A stretch of DNA of 64,000 nucleotides from positions 62,001-126,000 of the forward strand of contig VGRF01000002.1 in the NCBI GenBank assembly GCA_016875395.1, written 5' to 3'. The stretch comes from Deltaproteobacteria bacterium. GTDB lineage: Bacteria > Myxococcota_A > UBA9160 > UBA6930. The notes beneath the pieces were generated by a model, which was not told the origin of the DNA, ran no database searches, and was given only the letters and a program-made list of their open reading frames with translations. The translations under genes were made by a program, and so were the position numbers. Positions 26,320-35,170 of this stretch are shown here, one piece after another. The stretch's first letter is position 1; each line of letters begins with the position of its first letter.

Positions 26320-28049
26320 CACACCTTCCGGCTCTTCTCGAGCATGTGAGTGAGGTTGGCGACGACCTTGTCGCGCTCCTTGTCGTCGAAGCCGAGAATC
26401 TCCTGCAAGCCGATCGCGACCTGCGGCAGATACTTGTCGATGTACGAGCGCTTCTTCGCCTCGTCAGCCTCGCGGCGCCGCTTGCGAATGAACATCGCGA
26501 CCTGCCGGCCGCACTCCTGCAGCGCGAGGCGCATCTCCTTCACGATCTCGTCGTAGTGCGCGATCGCTTCCTTGCTCTCGCTCGTGAACGGCACCCACAC
26601 GCTCGCGATGTGGATCATCACGAGCATCGGGCCGACCGGCAGCGCGCCCTTCGGCTGCTGCAGCTGGTACGAGCGCCAATCCGTGCTGATCACCGCCTTC
26701 GTCGCCGCGCACGCGCCTTGCTGATACTGGAGGGGCACGCGGTTCGCGTAGCGGTAGAGCGTGATCGCTTCTTCGGCGGAGAGATCGCCGCCGTACGCGA
26801 GGCCGGCCTCGATCAAGAACGGGTTGCCGCGGTAGACGACGGGCTTGCGCGTGACGGTGGCGTAGAAGTCCGCCTTCACCTCTTGCTTCAGCGCGCTCTC
26901 GATCAGCTTCTCGCCGATCGGCGCGATGCAGTCGGTCGGCGGCGCCATGATCTTCGTCGCCTGGATCGCGCGGTGAACCTTCTCCGCCTCTTCGCGCGTG
27001 ATCTCCTGCGGGCGGCGATTGCTCTTCACGTTCGCCTTCTCGCAGATCTCGTCCGCGAGCCGGCCCGAGAGGCGCGAGAAGTCGTTCTGCAAGCAGCTGC
27101 GCAGGTTGCGCGCCTGCGTGTCGCGGAACATCTGCATCAGCACGCCGAGCTCGACGCCGTACGGATGCGGCTTGATCTCCGCGGTCTCCGGCGGCAGCTC
27201 CTTCGTCACGCGCTCGAACAGAATCGCGCCGTTGGTCTTGTCCGGGCTCGGCGGCAGGTACTCGATGCGCGCGTGCGGGTTCGCGAGGGCGATCTGGCGC
27301 ACGTAGGCGTCGACCGACTGCTTGCCGCCGCGGTACGCGCCCTCGAGCTCGATCTCGACGCGCGTTCCGTGCGCGTGATGCCACTCGACCGTCTCTTCTC
27401 GCGTGACGCGCGGGTCGTTCGTCTTCGTGTCGATCACGAGCTCGAACAGGTGCGCGGGCTTCTTGTCGCCCGTGCGCGTGACGATCCGCACGGGCTTGCC
27501 CGTCGTGAGCAGCCCATACATGCCCGCGGCGCTGATGCCGATGCCCTGCTGGCCGCGGCTCTGGCGCAGGCGGTGGAACTTCGAGCCGTAGAGCAAGCGC
27601 CCGAAGATCTTCGGCACCTGCTGCTTCACGATGCCGGGGCCGTTGTCCTCGATCGCGACGCGGAAGCGCGTCTCCTCGAGCTGCACGATCTCGACGCGGA
27701 TGTCCGGCGCGATGCCAGCCTCCTCGCACGCGTCGAGCGAGTTGTCGACCGCTTCCTTCACGGTCGTGAGGAGCGCCTTGGCGGGGTTGTCGAAGCCGAG
27801 CAGGTGGCGGTTCTTGGCGAAGAACTCGGACACCGAGATGTCGCGCTGCTTCTTCGCCATGTCGGCCGCGGTCGCGCTGGCGCGCGCCTTCGGCGCTTTT
27901 CGCCGGCCGGCGTGGTCGTCGCTGCCCGTCTCCGGCTCCTCGGCGGGCGCCGGCTCTGCCGCGGCGCGCTTGCTCGCCGCGCTCATCGCCTCGCTCGCGG
28001 GCGCATCGCTCGCCGCCCCCGGCGCAAACAGGCTCCCCTGCCGGTTCAT
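26319..28049 (-). CDS. top6B: DNA topoisomerase VI subunit B
   Basis: 576 residues from ATG 28049; an internal start at [19 protein letters not shown] would give the archaeal-like N-terminus. GHKL ATPase: N-box [14 protein letters not shown]1 box [11 protein letters not shown]2 box [16 protein letters not shown]. Transducer-domain Lys and the [18 protein letters not shown] region follow. The first ~75 residues are low-complexity Ala/Pro/Glu and are unlike archaeal TopoVIB. Works as an A2B2 complex with the downstream subunit for ATP-dependent strand passage. A 157-bp gap separates its start from the stop of the upstream unknown gene at 28207. Confidence 0.93.
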   Translation of the reverse strand: MNRQGSLFAPGAASDAPASEAMSAASKRAAAEPAPAEEPETGSDDHAGRRKAPKARASATAADMAKKQRDISVSEFFAKNRHLLGFDNPAKALLTTVKEAVDNSLDACEEAGIAPDIRVEIVQLEETRFRVAIEDNGPGIVKQQVPKIFGRLLYGSKFHRLRQSRGQQGIGISAAGMYGLLTTGKPVRIVTRTGDKKPAHLFELVIDTKTNDPRVTREETVEWHHAHGTRVEIELEGAYRGGKQSVDAYVRQIALANPHARIEYLPPSPDKTNGAILFERVTKELPPETAEIKPHPYGVELGVLMQMFRDTQARNLRSCLQNDFSRLSGRLADEICEKANVKSNRRPQEITREEAEKVHRAIQATKIMAPPTDCIAPIGEKLIESALKQEVKADFYATVTRKPVVYRGNPFLIEAGLAYGGDLSAEEAITLYRYANRVPLQYQQGACAATKAVISTDWRSYQLQQPKGALPVGPMLVMIHIASVWVPFTSESKEAIAHYDEIVKEMRLALQECGRQVAMFIRKRRREADEAKKRSYIDKYLPQVAIGLQEILGFDDKERDKVVANLTHMLEKSRKV

Positions 28050-28206
28050 CTCCCGGTTCCCCCCAGCCGCGGATGATGCTGGGCGAAACACACGGAGCAA
28101 GGGCGCAGCCGCGGATCGGCGCGCGAGTTACGCAGGAGATCGGGGACGTTGTTGCGTAGGTCGACCGGCCCGACCCGTCGGCTGGGTGCGTTCTTGCGCA
28201 GCGCGT

Positions 28207-28419
28207 CTACGCGAGCGCGATCTTCTGCCCGCGAAAGTTCCCAATCAGGCGGACGCGGCCGCTGCGCAATAGCTCGACCACGGTGGTCACGACTTCGCGG
28301 TCGTCCTCGGTCAGCTCGCCGAGCGTCGTCACGAGCTCGAGCAGCGTGGTCTCCACGACCGCGTCGGTCTCGGCGTCGAAGATCGCCCGCGCCTGCATCG
28401 CTGCCGCTGCTGTCCGCAT
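28207..28419 (-). CDS. Small protein of unknown function
   Basis: 70 residues from ATG 28419, chosen because GGGGGAGA precedes it by about 8 nt. Sequence starts MRTAAAAMQARAIFDAETDA and continues as an acidic helix-rich stretch ending LLRSGRVRLIGNFRGQKIAL. The tail pattern LLRSGRVRLIGNFRG resembles the end of small regulatory or anti-sigma-antagonist-like proteins. I recognise no family. It is upstream of top6B on the same strand. Confidence 0.6.
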   Translation of the reverse strand: MRTAAAAMQARAIFDAETDAVVETTLLELVTTLGELTEDDREVVTTVVELLRSGRVRLIGNFRGQKIALA

Positions 28420-28629
28420 GACCGTGTCTCCCCCGTCTGGCGAATTGGATGCAGCGCACATGCCAGGCGTTCACGGGCTTTACGCTGGCTTTACCCGGCG
28501 CGTATGAAGTGCTCGAACCCCGCGCACCCGCAGCGGTTTCTCGCGTGCGGAAGGGCGCCTCGGCCGGGCGCGGCGGTGACGAAATGCGGACGCAGCGGCC
28601 GAATTTCGACAGCGCGTGAACACGGGGCG

Positions 28630-30249
28630 TCATGGCGCGCCCGCCGAGCTCGCGCTCACGCCCCGCATGCCGATCGCCTCCGTCATCGCGCTCGTGTCCA
28701 CGCGCGCATCGCCCGCGAGGTCCGCGATCGTGCGCGAGACGCGCAGCACGCGGTGGGCGGCACGGGCGCTGAGGCCGAACTTCTCGACCGCGCGGCCGAG
28801 CAGCGCGCGCGCGTCGGGCGTCGCGAGCGTGAGCTCGTGCAGCGCGTTCGCCGGGATCTCGCTGTTCGCGGCGAGGCCGAGCGGCGCGAGGCGCAGCGCC
28901 TGCTTCTCTCGCGCGCGCAGCACGCGCTCGCGCACGCGCGCGCTCGGCTCCTCGCCCGCGGGCGCGTCGAGCTCGCGGAACGGGACGGGCTTCACCGCGA
29001 CGTGCAGGTCGATGCGATCGAGCAGCGGGCCGGAGAGGCGCGCCTCGTAGCGCGCGATCGAGTCGTCGTCGCAGCGGCAGTCGCGCACGCCGCTCTTGTG
29101 CCAGCCGCAGTTGCACGGGTTGCACGCTGCCACGAGCGAGAAATGCGCTGGCAGCGCGACGCGGTACTGCGCGCGTGCGAGCACGACGACGCGCTCTTCC
29201 AGCACCTGCCGCAGCGACTCGAGGCAGCGCCGCTCGAACTCGGGCAGCTCATCGAGGAACAGCACTCCGCAGTGCGCGAGCGTCACTTCGCCCGGCTGCG
29301 GCGGTGCGCCGCCGCCGAGCAGGCCCGCGCGGCTCGCCGAGTGATGCGGCGCGCGGAACGGGCGCACGAACGCGAGCGGCGCATCGGGCTCGAGCGTGCC
29401 CGCTGCGCTGCGAATGCGCGCCACTTCGATGGCCTCCTCGAAGCGCAGCGGCGGGAGAATCCCAGGCAGCGCGCGCGCGAGCAGCGTCTTGCCCGCGCCC
29501 GGCGCCCCGCGCAGTAGCAGGCCGTGCGCGCCGGCCGCGGCCACCTCGAGCGCGCGCTTCGCGTGCGCTTGCCCCTTGATCGCGGCGAGGTCGTGCTCGC
29601 ACGCGACTTCTCCGCGCAGAACGCGTGGCTTCGCGCGCGGCAGCTCGTGCGTGTCGTGCAGCCAAGCGAGCGCGTCGATCAGCGACTCCGCCACGAACAC
29701 CTGCGCGCTCTGCGCGAGCGCCACCTCCGCCTCGTTCTCCGCGGGAGCCACGATGCGCGAGCAGCCGGCGCGCGCGAGCGCGAGCACCTGCGCGAGCGCG
29801 CCGCGCACGGGGCGAATCCGGCCGTCGAGCGAGAGCTCGCCGACGAGGCCGAGCGCGAGCGTCGACTCCCACGGCACCGCGCCCGCCGCGGCGAGCACGC
29901 CGATCGCAATCGGCAGATCGAGCCCCGCGCCGCTCTTGCGCAGCGATGCGGGCGCGAGGTTCACCGTGATGCGGCGATCGGGGAAACGCTGCCCCGTCGC
30001 GTGAATCGCGGCGCGCACGCGCGCGGCGCTCTCGCGCACGGCCGCCTCGGGCAAACCCACGATGTCGACGCGCGGCAGCTGCGAGCTGATGCGCACCTCG
30101 ACCTCGACGGGCACGCCGTCGACGCCGATCAGCGCGCCGCCGAGCACGCGCGGCACGCGCGCCGCGCTGTCGTCTTCGATGGTGCGTTCTTCTGCGAGCA
30201 GCGAATCGAGCGACGCGTCGTCGAGCGCGTCGTCAGGAATGTTGGCCAC
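28630..30249 (-). CDS. comM: YifB/ComM family Mg-chelatase-like ATPase
   Basis: 539 residues. N-terminal ChlI-like domain (DGVPVEVEVRISSQLPRVDI, GRIRPVRGALAQVLA), central AAA+ with Walker A RGAPGAGKTLLARALPG (about 230) and Walker B GVLFLDELPEFERR, and a C-terminal Mg_chelatase C domain. A zinc-like Cys cluster NPCNCGWHKSGVRDCRC (about 375-390) is typical. ComM/YifB is a hexameric helicase that promotes branch migration during natural transformation in Vibrio and Acinetobacter. The first ~35 residues are an acidic extension (DDALDDASLDSLLAEERTIE). Divergent from the lipoprotein operon at 30440. Confidence 0.9.
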   Translation of the reverse strand: MANIPDDALDDASLDSLLAEERTIEDDSAARVPRVLGGALIGVDGVPVEVEVRISSQLPRVDIVGLPEAAVRESAARVRAAIHATGQRFPDRRITVNLAPASLRKSGAGLDLPIAIGVLAAAGAVPWESTLALGLVGELSLDGRIRPVRGALAQVLALARAGCSRIVAPAENEAEVALAQSAQVFVAESLIDALAWLHDTHELPRAKPRVLRGEVACEHDLAAIKGQAHAKRALEVAAAGAHGLLLRGAPGAGKTLLARALPGILPPLRFEEAIEVARIRSAAGTLEPDAPLAFVRPFRAPHHSASRAGLLGGGAPPQPGEVTLAHCGVLFLDELPEFERRCLESLRQVLEERVVVLARAQYRVALPAHFSLVAACNPCNCGWHKSGVRDCRCDDDSIARYEARLSGPLLDRIDLHVAVKPVPFRELDAPAGEEPSARVRERVLRAREKQALRLAPLGLAANSEIPANALHELTLATPDARALLGRAVEKFGLSARAAHRVLRVSRTIADLAGDARVDTSAMTEAIGMRGVSASSAGAP

Positions 30250-30292
30250 TGGGTTCTGCCAACGGGACCGCGGGGTGAGCGGCCAGGGCGAT

Positions 30293-30357
30293 GAAGGCAG
30301 GGCCCGCTTTCGCGAACCCTGCCTTCCACCCTTGAGAAGCCCCGCCAGGGATGGGGC
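30293..30357. promoter_or_regulatory. Two tandem hairpins in a divergent intergenic region
   Basis: GAAGGCAGGG (30293-30302) pairs with CCCTGCCTTC (30317-30326), and GCCCC (30339-30343) pairs with GGGGC (30353-30357). They lie between the starts of yifB/comM (minus) and the lipoprotein (plus), so on the plus strand they could form a leader structure for the envelope operon. No T tract or known riboswitch core was recognised. Confidence 0.4.
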
Positions 30358-30439
30358 ATCCGACCCTTAAGTGGTGCGCAGCGACGGAAAGTGTCAGCGC
30401 TCTCCGAGAAAGCGAGCTTGCCGAGTTACGTTCGCTGCC

Positions 30440-31243
30440 GTGTGGTTTCGCAGCGTGAGAATTGCGTGCCTGTGCGCCCTGGCTGTCGCGACAGTTGCCG
30501 GTTGCGGTGCGGCGCCTCCCACCGTGAGCGCAGCAGCCGCGGCCCCGCCCCAAGATCCCGCGCAGTTCAGCGCTGAGCGCTTTCGCGCCAACGTCGCGGC
30601 GCTGGTCGAGCTCGGCGCGCGTGCGCCGGGCGACGAAGCGAGCGCACACGCACGCGCGTGGGCGAAAGCGAACGCTCCCGCAGCGCGAGCGGACGCGGTC
30701 GTTGCGCTGATCGCGCCGCTCACCGCGAGCGGCGACAGCTCCGACGGGCTGGCGGATGCGAGCTCGGGCGCGGCGCTGATCCTGGAGGCCGCGCGCGCGC
30801 TCGCGGCTCGAGACGCTGCGCCGCGCGTAGAGCTGTTCGATTCGAGTGCGCTGGCATCCGCTGCGCTCGCCGGCACCGCGCTCGCGGTCTACGTGCCGCG
30901 CGCGTGCGCGCTGCCACAGCGCCGCGACCTGCTCTCGCACCGCGTGCTGCGCGAGCGCTTCTTCGACTTTGCCGGCGCGGAGGCGGGCGCCGCGGGCTTC
31001 GAGCAGAGCGAAGCGCCGCACGAAGCGCTGCTGGCAGCGGGCGCGCGCCGCGTCGTGGTCCTCGATGCGCCGCGCGCGAGCGGTGCGGCCTGCGACCCGC
31101 AAAAGTTCGTGGATGCGCTCGTGCGCTTTGTACGCGATGCATCTGCACTGCTGACTCGCGGTTCTGCACACGGCGTGAATGCGCCGCCCGCCGAGGCGTC
31201 TCAGCCCACAGACGGCGCAGTCGCGCCTCAGGAGAACTCATGA
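30440..31243 (+). CDS. Lipoprotein resembling a degenerate M28 peptidase domain
   Basis: The GTG at 30440 gives 267 residues with a lipobox ending ATVAGC near residue 22; the GTG at 30455 is an alternative. The region VAALVELGARAPGDEASAHARAWAKANA resembles the start of M28 aminopeptidases, and DGLADASSGAALILEAARALA resembles their Asp-x-SG-metal segment. The usual His of the first metal site and the Glu-Glu catalytic pair are not visible (the equivalent stretch reads LFDSSALASAAL). This may be a catalytically dead peptidase fold; the assignment is by pattern and moderate. The stop overlaps the next ATG (ATGA). Confidence 0.65.
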   Translation: MWFRSVRIACLCALAVATVAGCGAAPPTVSAAAAAPPQDPAQFSAERFRANVAALVELGARAPGDEASAHARAWAKANAPAARADAVVALIAPLTASGDSSDGLADASSGAALILEAARALAARDAAPRVELFDSSALASAALAGTALAVYVPRACALPQRRDLLSHRVLRERFFDFAGAEAGAAGFEQSEAPHEALLAAGARRVVVLDAPRASGAACDPQKFVDALVRFVRDASALLTRGSAHGVNAPPAEASQPTDGAVAPQENS

Positions 31244-31917
31244 ACGCTCTGCTCAAACGCTCAGGTGTCTCGCTCGGTCTCATCGCTGCCGCTGGCATGC
31301 TCGCCAGCTGCGCCACCAACACCGGCACTGTGATGGACGACAAGCGCGCTCAGGGCGCGCTGATCGGCGCCGCCGCGGGCGCGGCGACCGGCGCCGCCGC
31401 GAGCAAGCGCAACGCGAAGGGCGCCGGCATCGGCGCGCTCGTGGGCGCGCTCGCGGGCGCGGGCATCGGCCACTACCTCGAGAACAAGGAGCGCGCGGCG
31501 CAGGAGCTCGACGCGATCCCGGACGCGAACGTCGAGATCGAGGGCGACTCGGTCGTCGTCACGTTCGCGGGCGAAGTCATGTTCGACTCGGGCTCACGCA
31601 ACCTCTCGCCGGGCGCGCTCTCTCGGCTCGACTCAGTGGCGGCCACGATCAACCGCTACCCCGACGCCGATGTGATCGTGAAGGGCCACACGGACTCACA
31701 GGGCCCCGAGGACGCGAACATGCGCCTCTCCGAGGACCGCGCGGTGATGGTGAAGAACCACCTCGTGCTGAAGAACGTGGACGTGCGCCGCATCACGACG
31801 CTCGGCTTCGGCGAAAGCCAGCCGATGGCGACCAACGCGACGCCCGAGGGCCGCGCGATGAACCGCCGCGTCGAGATCGAGCTGCGCCCGCAGCAGCGCG
31901 TGCGCGAGAGCTACTGA
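31240..31917 (+). CDS. OmpA-family outer-membrane lipoprotein
   Basis: 225 residues, GGAG 6 nt before ATG. Lipobox MLASC (residues 20-24). A Gly/Ala-rich glycine-zipper segment (about 40-75, GALIGAAAGAATGAAA, AGIGALVGALAGAGIG) is followed by the OmpA peptidoglycan-binding domain. The latter has VMFDSGSRNLSPGALSRLDS, IVKGHTDSQGPEDAN, LSEDRAVMVKNHLV and GFGESQPMATN, ending NRRVEIEL. Layout is that of YiaD/PAL-like lipoproteins that anchor the envelope to peptidoglycan. Translationally coupled to the gene before and 9 bp from the vWA gene after it. Confidence 0.92.
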   Translation: MNALLKRSGVSLGLIAAAGMLASCATNTGTVMDDKRAQGALIGAAAGAATGAAASKRNAKGAGIGALVGALAGAGIGHYLENKERAAQELDAIPDANVEIEGDSVVVTFAGEVMFDSGSRNLSPGALSRLDSVAATINRYPDADVIVKGHTDSQGPEDANMRLSEDRAVMVKNHLVLKNVDVRRITTLGFGESQPMATNATPEGRAMNRRVEIELRPQQRVRESY

Positions 31918-31926
31918 CTCGGAGCG

Positions 31927-33240
31927 ATGACGCTCTACTTCCCAGTGCCCCGCTGCGCGCGAGTGATCGCGGCAGCGGGGCTGCTCGTTTCTGCGCCGGC
32001 GTTCGCGGACGGTGTGCAGCTGCGCCTCGATTCGCCGCTGCCGGGCGCTCGCGTGGAAGGCTTCGTGCACCAAGCGCGCATCGCGGGCAGCGCGCTCGCC
32101 GATGCCGCGGATCCGAGCGTGTTCGACGTGATGCTCGTGATCGACGTGTCGTACTCGACGCGCGCGGCGAGCGGCGGCGACATCGACGGCGACGGCGTGG
32201 TCGGCGTCGATCCGCAGGGCGAGGGCCTCGCGGGCGTCTTCCCGAGCGACGTGCGCAGCACGGACCCGCAGGACTCGATCCTGCACGCGCAGGTTCGCGC
32301 GGCGCTCGCCCTGCTCGAAGGCGTCGACGCGCGCCGCGTGCGCTTCGGCGTGATCACGTTCTCGGGAGAGGTGAACCCGGCGACCGGCGAGCGCGTGAAC
32401 GAGGCGCAGCAGGACGCGCAGCTCGAGATTCCGCTCACCGAGAACTACGCCGCGGTGCGGCAAGCGCTCGCCGGCGTTCTCGCGCGCGGTCCGCACGGCG
32501 CCACGAACTTCTCCGCCGGGATTTTGCTGGCGGTGAGCGAGCTGAACGGACTCACCGGCGCCCGCAGCGAGCCGCGCGCGGAGGCGAAACGCGTCGCGCT
32601 GTTTCTCACGGACGGCCTGCCCACGTTCCCCGTCGGCAAGGGCACCGAGATCGATCCCGGCGACGAGGAGGCCGCGCTGCGCGCCGCAGAGCTCGCTCAG
32701 ACCGCGGGCGTCTCGATCAACACGTACGCCGTCGGCCCCGGCGCGCTCTCGTACAACCGCGTCACCACCGAGATCGCGCGCATCACGCGCGGCGTCTACA
32801 CGCCGGTGCAAAGCCCCGACGACGTGATCGTGCTGCTCGCGGGCACCTCGTTCTCGGACGTCGAGGACATCGTGTTCACGAACCTGACGACGGGCGACTT
32901 CTCGACCGACGTGCGCGTCGCGCCCGATGGCGCATTCACCGGCTACGTGCCCGTGCGCGAGGGCCGCAACCGCGTGCGCATCGTCGCGCTCGCGAGCGAC
33001 GGCACGCGCGGCGAGCTCGAGCTCGAGCTCGACTTCGCGCTCAGCCAGGTCGGCTCCCGCGACAAGCTCGCCGAGCTCGAACGCATCCGACGCCAAAACC
33101 GCGACCTCGAGCTCAAACGCAAGAGCCTCGAAATCGAAGCCTTCCGCGAACAGCAGCGCAGGCGCCTCGACATCCGCATCAAGGAAGACAAGCCCGCGCC
33201 AACGCCGACCGAGCCGCCGGAGCCGGCACATAACAACTAG
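31927..33240 (+). CDS. Secreted von Willebrand factor A domain protein
   Basis: 437 residues. N-terminal signal ending SAPAFADG (about 29). vWA domain with MIDAS LVIDVSYSTR (Asp-x-Ser-x-Ser, about 70), the Thr in GATNFSAG and the Asp in LFLTDGLPTF. An Asp/Gly calcium-like insert GGDIDGDGVVGVDPQGEG sits directly after the MIDAS strand. After the vWA is a beta-sandwich-like stretch (FSDVEDIVFTNLTTGDFSTD) and a highly charged C-terminal helix (LAELERIRRQNRDLELKRKS, about 375-415). No membrane anchor after the signal, so periplasmic or exported. Third gene of a compact envelope operon. Confidence 0.85.
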   Translation: MTLYFPVPRCARVIAAAGLLVSAPAFADGVQLRLDSPLPGARVEGFVHQARIAGSALADAADPSVFDVMLVIDVSYSTRAASGGDIDGDGVVGVDPQGEGLAGVFPSDVRSTDPQDSILHAQVRAALALLEGVDARRVRFGVITFSGEVNPATGERVNEAQQDAQLEIPLTENYAAVRQALAGVLARGPHGATNFSAGILLAVSELNGLTGARSEPRAEAKRVALFLTDGLPTFPVGKGTEIDPGDEEAALRAAELAQTAGVSINTYAVGPGALSYNRVTTEIARITRGVYTPVQSPDDVIVLLAGTSFSDVEDIVFTNLTTGDFSTDVRVAPDGAFTGYVPVREGRNRVRIVALASDGTRGELELELDFALSQVGSRDKLAELERIRRQNRDLELKRKSLEIEAFREQQRRRLDIRIKEDKPAPTPTEPPEPAHNN

Positions 33241-33312
33241 GCCGCGCGCGAGAGAGACGAGACGCGCCCGCTCGACGGCTGACGCGGCGAGGCCACGACG
33301 GAACGACCTCGG

Positions 33313-33416
33313 CGTCGAACGCTCCTGCCAAGCGTGTCGGCCGAGACCGCAAGCGAAGCGCGCAGCGTTCGGCGGAGTCCTCGGAGCCGAACGCGAAGTA
33401 AACAAGGAAAGAAGCG
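33313..33416 (+). repeat. Dispersed intergenic repeat, copy A
   Basis: Shares GTCGAACGCTCCTGCC, GTCGGCCGAGACCGCAAGCG, AAGCGCGCAGC and GCGAAGTAAACA in the same order with copy B (37676) and, in reverse orientation, with copy C (56180). It lies between the convergent stops of the vWA and EF-hand lipoprotein genes. The centre (TTCGGCGGAGTCCTCGGAGCCG) differs from B and C but resembles the decayed copy at 49255. Confidence 0.8.
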
Positions 33417-33456
33417 AACCTCGGTCTCACGGAAGAAGGAAACCCGCCGCGCCGCC

Positions 33457-34770
33457 TCAGAGCGGCGTGAGGCCCGCATCCGAGATCTGCCGCTGCTTCA
33501 ACTTCCCCTTCTCGTAAACCGACTTCACGTCGATCTTCCCGTCCTGGTTCTTGTCCTCTTCGCGCAGCGCGAGCAGCGAGCGGCCGCTCGTCGTCTCGTA
33601 CGTCTCGAACGTGTCGCGCTTGCCGTCGGCGTTGCTGTCGCGCTCGATGCGCGCGATCAGGTCGTTCGAGTAAGCCGTCCAGGCGTCGACCTTGCCGTCG
33701 TGGTTCAGGTCTTCCTCGGCGCGCTCGAGCTTCTTGTCCTTGTAGAAGACGACGCGGTCGATCGTGGTGTCGCCGTTCGTGTCGTGGCGCTCCTCGGCGA
33801 GCGCGCCGGAGCGGAACACGAAGAACGCGTCGCGCTGGCCGTTCGCGTCACGGTCGATTTCGCGCGAGGCCATGCGGCCGTCCTTGCCGAACACCTGCCA
33901 CTCGTCCGTCTTGCCGTCCCCGTCGTTGTCCTGCTCGATGCGCGCCACCGCGGCCGCCTCGTACGTCGTCCACTCGTCGATGTCGCCGTCGTAGTCGCGA
34001 TCGGCTTCCTTGCGCAGGATCTGGCCGGTCGTCTCGTCGTGGAAGCGCACCTCTTCGGGCGCGCCATCGCGGTCCGCGTCGATCGAGCGCACCAGCACCG
34101 CGAGCTCGCGCGTGTTGCCCCAGGCGCCGACCGCGATCTTGCGGTGCTCCTCGTCGAAGATCGCGGCCGGGAGGTCCTTCGGCGCGGGAGCCGTCGGCGC
34201 TTCGCGGCTGTCGGCGATCGCGCCGACGGCGGCTTCCTGCGCGGCGCCGGCAGCCTCGAGCTGCTCGGTCTGCTCGATCTGCCGTAACAACTCTTCTTGA
34301 CGCTCGAGCTCGCCGGCGATCTCGTCCTCGAGCTCGTCCGTGCGCTCCGACTCCCTCTCGATCTCGCGCTCCATCTCCTCTTCACGGCCGCGCTCGCTAC
34401 CCGGGTAGCGCCCGCCGCCGCCACCACCGAGGGGGTTCTCGCCCGTGATCGCGCCGTAGATCATCTGCGTCACGCCGCCGACCGCGGCCCCGATCGGACC
34501 CGCCTGAGCGCCCACGATCGCGCCGATCAGCATTCCCTGCGCGGCAGCCCTCGCGCGATCCCCGGCTGTGACGCCGTCGTTCTGGGGATCATCCGGGTCC
34601 GTGTCCGCTTCTTCCGGAATACCCGCCGTGGGGTCGTCGGGATCACCGGAGCTGTTGTCCACCGACGAGACCGGGGGCAGCGGCTTCCCCCGCGACGCGC
34701 TGCCGCCCCCGTTCGCGCACCCGATCGCGGTGGCGAGCAGCAGGCACAGGATCGCGGTCAGGGTTCGCAT
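33457..34770 (-). CDS. Lipoprotein with eight EF-hand-like calcium loops
   Basis: 437 residues from ATG 34770. Lipobox ATAIGC at 13-18. After an Asp/Pro-rich linker (about 35-65) comes a Gly/Ala membrane-active segment (AAQGMLIGAIVGAQAGPIGA), a Glu/Arg coiled coil (about 125-175, REEEMEREIERESERTDELE), then at residues ~225-420 eight loops spaced about 23-28 residues. They are DADRDGAPEE, DRDYDGDIDE, DNDGDGKTDE, DRDANGQRDA, DTNGDTTIDR, DLNHDGKVDA, DSNADGKRDT and DKNQDGKIDV. These follow the Dx[DN]xDG calcium pattern. Periplasmic, outer-membrane-attached calcium-dependent scaffold is a plausible inference; no enzyme signature is seen. Confidence 0.85.
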   Translation of the reverse strand: MRTLTAILCLLLATAIGCANGGGSASRGKPLPPVSSVDNSSGDPDDPTAGIPEEADTDPDDPQNDGVTAGDRARAAAQGMLIGAIVGAQAGPIGAAVGGVTQMIYGAITGENPLGGGGGGRYPGSERGREEEMEREIERESERTDELEDEIAGELERQEELLRQIEQTEQLEAAGAAQEAAVGAIADSREAPTAPAPKDLPAAIFDEEHRKIAVGAWGNTRELAVLVRSIDADRDGAPEEVRFHDETTGQILRKEADRDYDGDIDEWTTYEAAAVARIEQDNDGDGKTDEWQVFGKDGRMASREIDRDANGQRDAFFVFRSGALAEERHDTNGDTTIDRVVFYKDKKLERAEEDLNHDGKVDAWTAYSNDLIARIERDSNADGKRDTFETYETTSGRSLLALREEDKNQDGKIDVKSVYEKGKLKQRQISDAGLTPL

Positions 34771-35170
34771 CGGACGCCCTTTCTTGTCTCCGACGGAGTG
34801 AGTGGCACGAGCGGCGCGCACATAACGTGTCGACTCTACTCCCGGGGTCCAGGCCAGCCAACGAGCAGTTGCTCGCAACCTCGAACCCGGGCGACGCGAG
34901 GTCGGCGGGCACCACGTCGGTCAACCCCGCGCGCGCAAACGAGATGCGCATCACCAGCAGTTTTGGTTACCCGCGCTCGCCTCCTCTCGCGAATCACGCA
35001 GATCGGCGACACCCGACGCAGCTCGGTCGCCACTCTCGACGCACGAGAGAGGTGAGACACGAGCCGGAAACTCCGAACCCTCAAACTTCCCATTGACCCG
35101 CGGGGAGGCTCGGATACTTTGCGCCATCCTCGCGAGAGCGGCCCCCGCCGCACAAAGGCCTTCTCTGCCG
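34771..35170. other. 400-bp divergent spacer
   Basis: Between the EF-hand lipoprotein (minus) and NRDE gene (plus). The right end carries the promoter at 35093-35120. The middle (34830-35060) is less G+C-rich than its surroundings, with several short open frames but no recognisable product or start signal. I assign no gene. Confidence 0.5.
35093..35120 (+). promoter_or_regulatory. Sigma-70-type promoter
   Basis: TTGACC (35093-35098), a 16-bp spacer, and TACTTT (35115-35120). The -35 matches TTGACA at five of six and the -10 is TAxxxT-like. It is 51 bp upstream of the ATG at 35171 and suits that gene. Confidence 0.5.

Noticed and set aside
28046-28206. Minus-strand frame with CSVCFAQHH-like Cys string between top6B and the 70-residue gene
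   Set aside because: No start codon with a ribosome site and no family; most of it is probably leader sequence of top6B.
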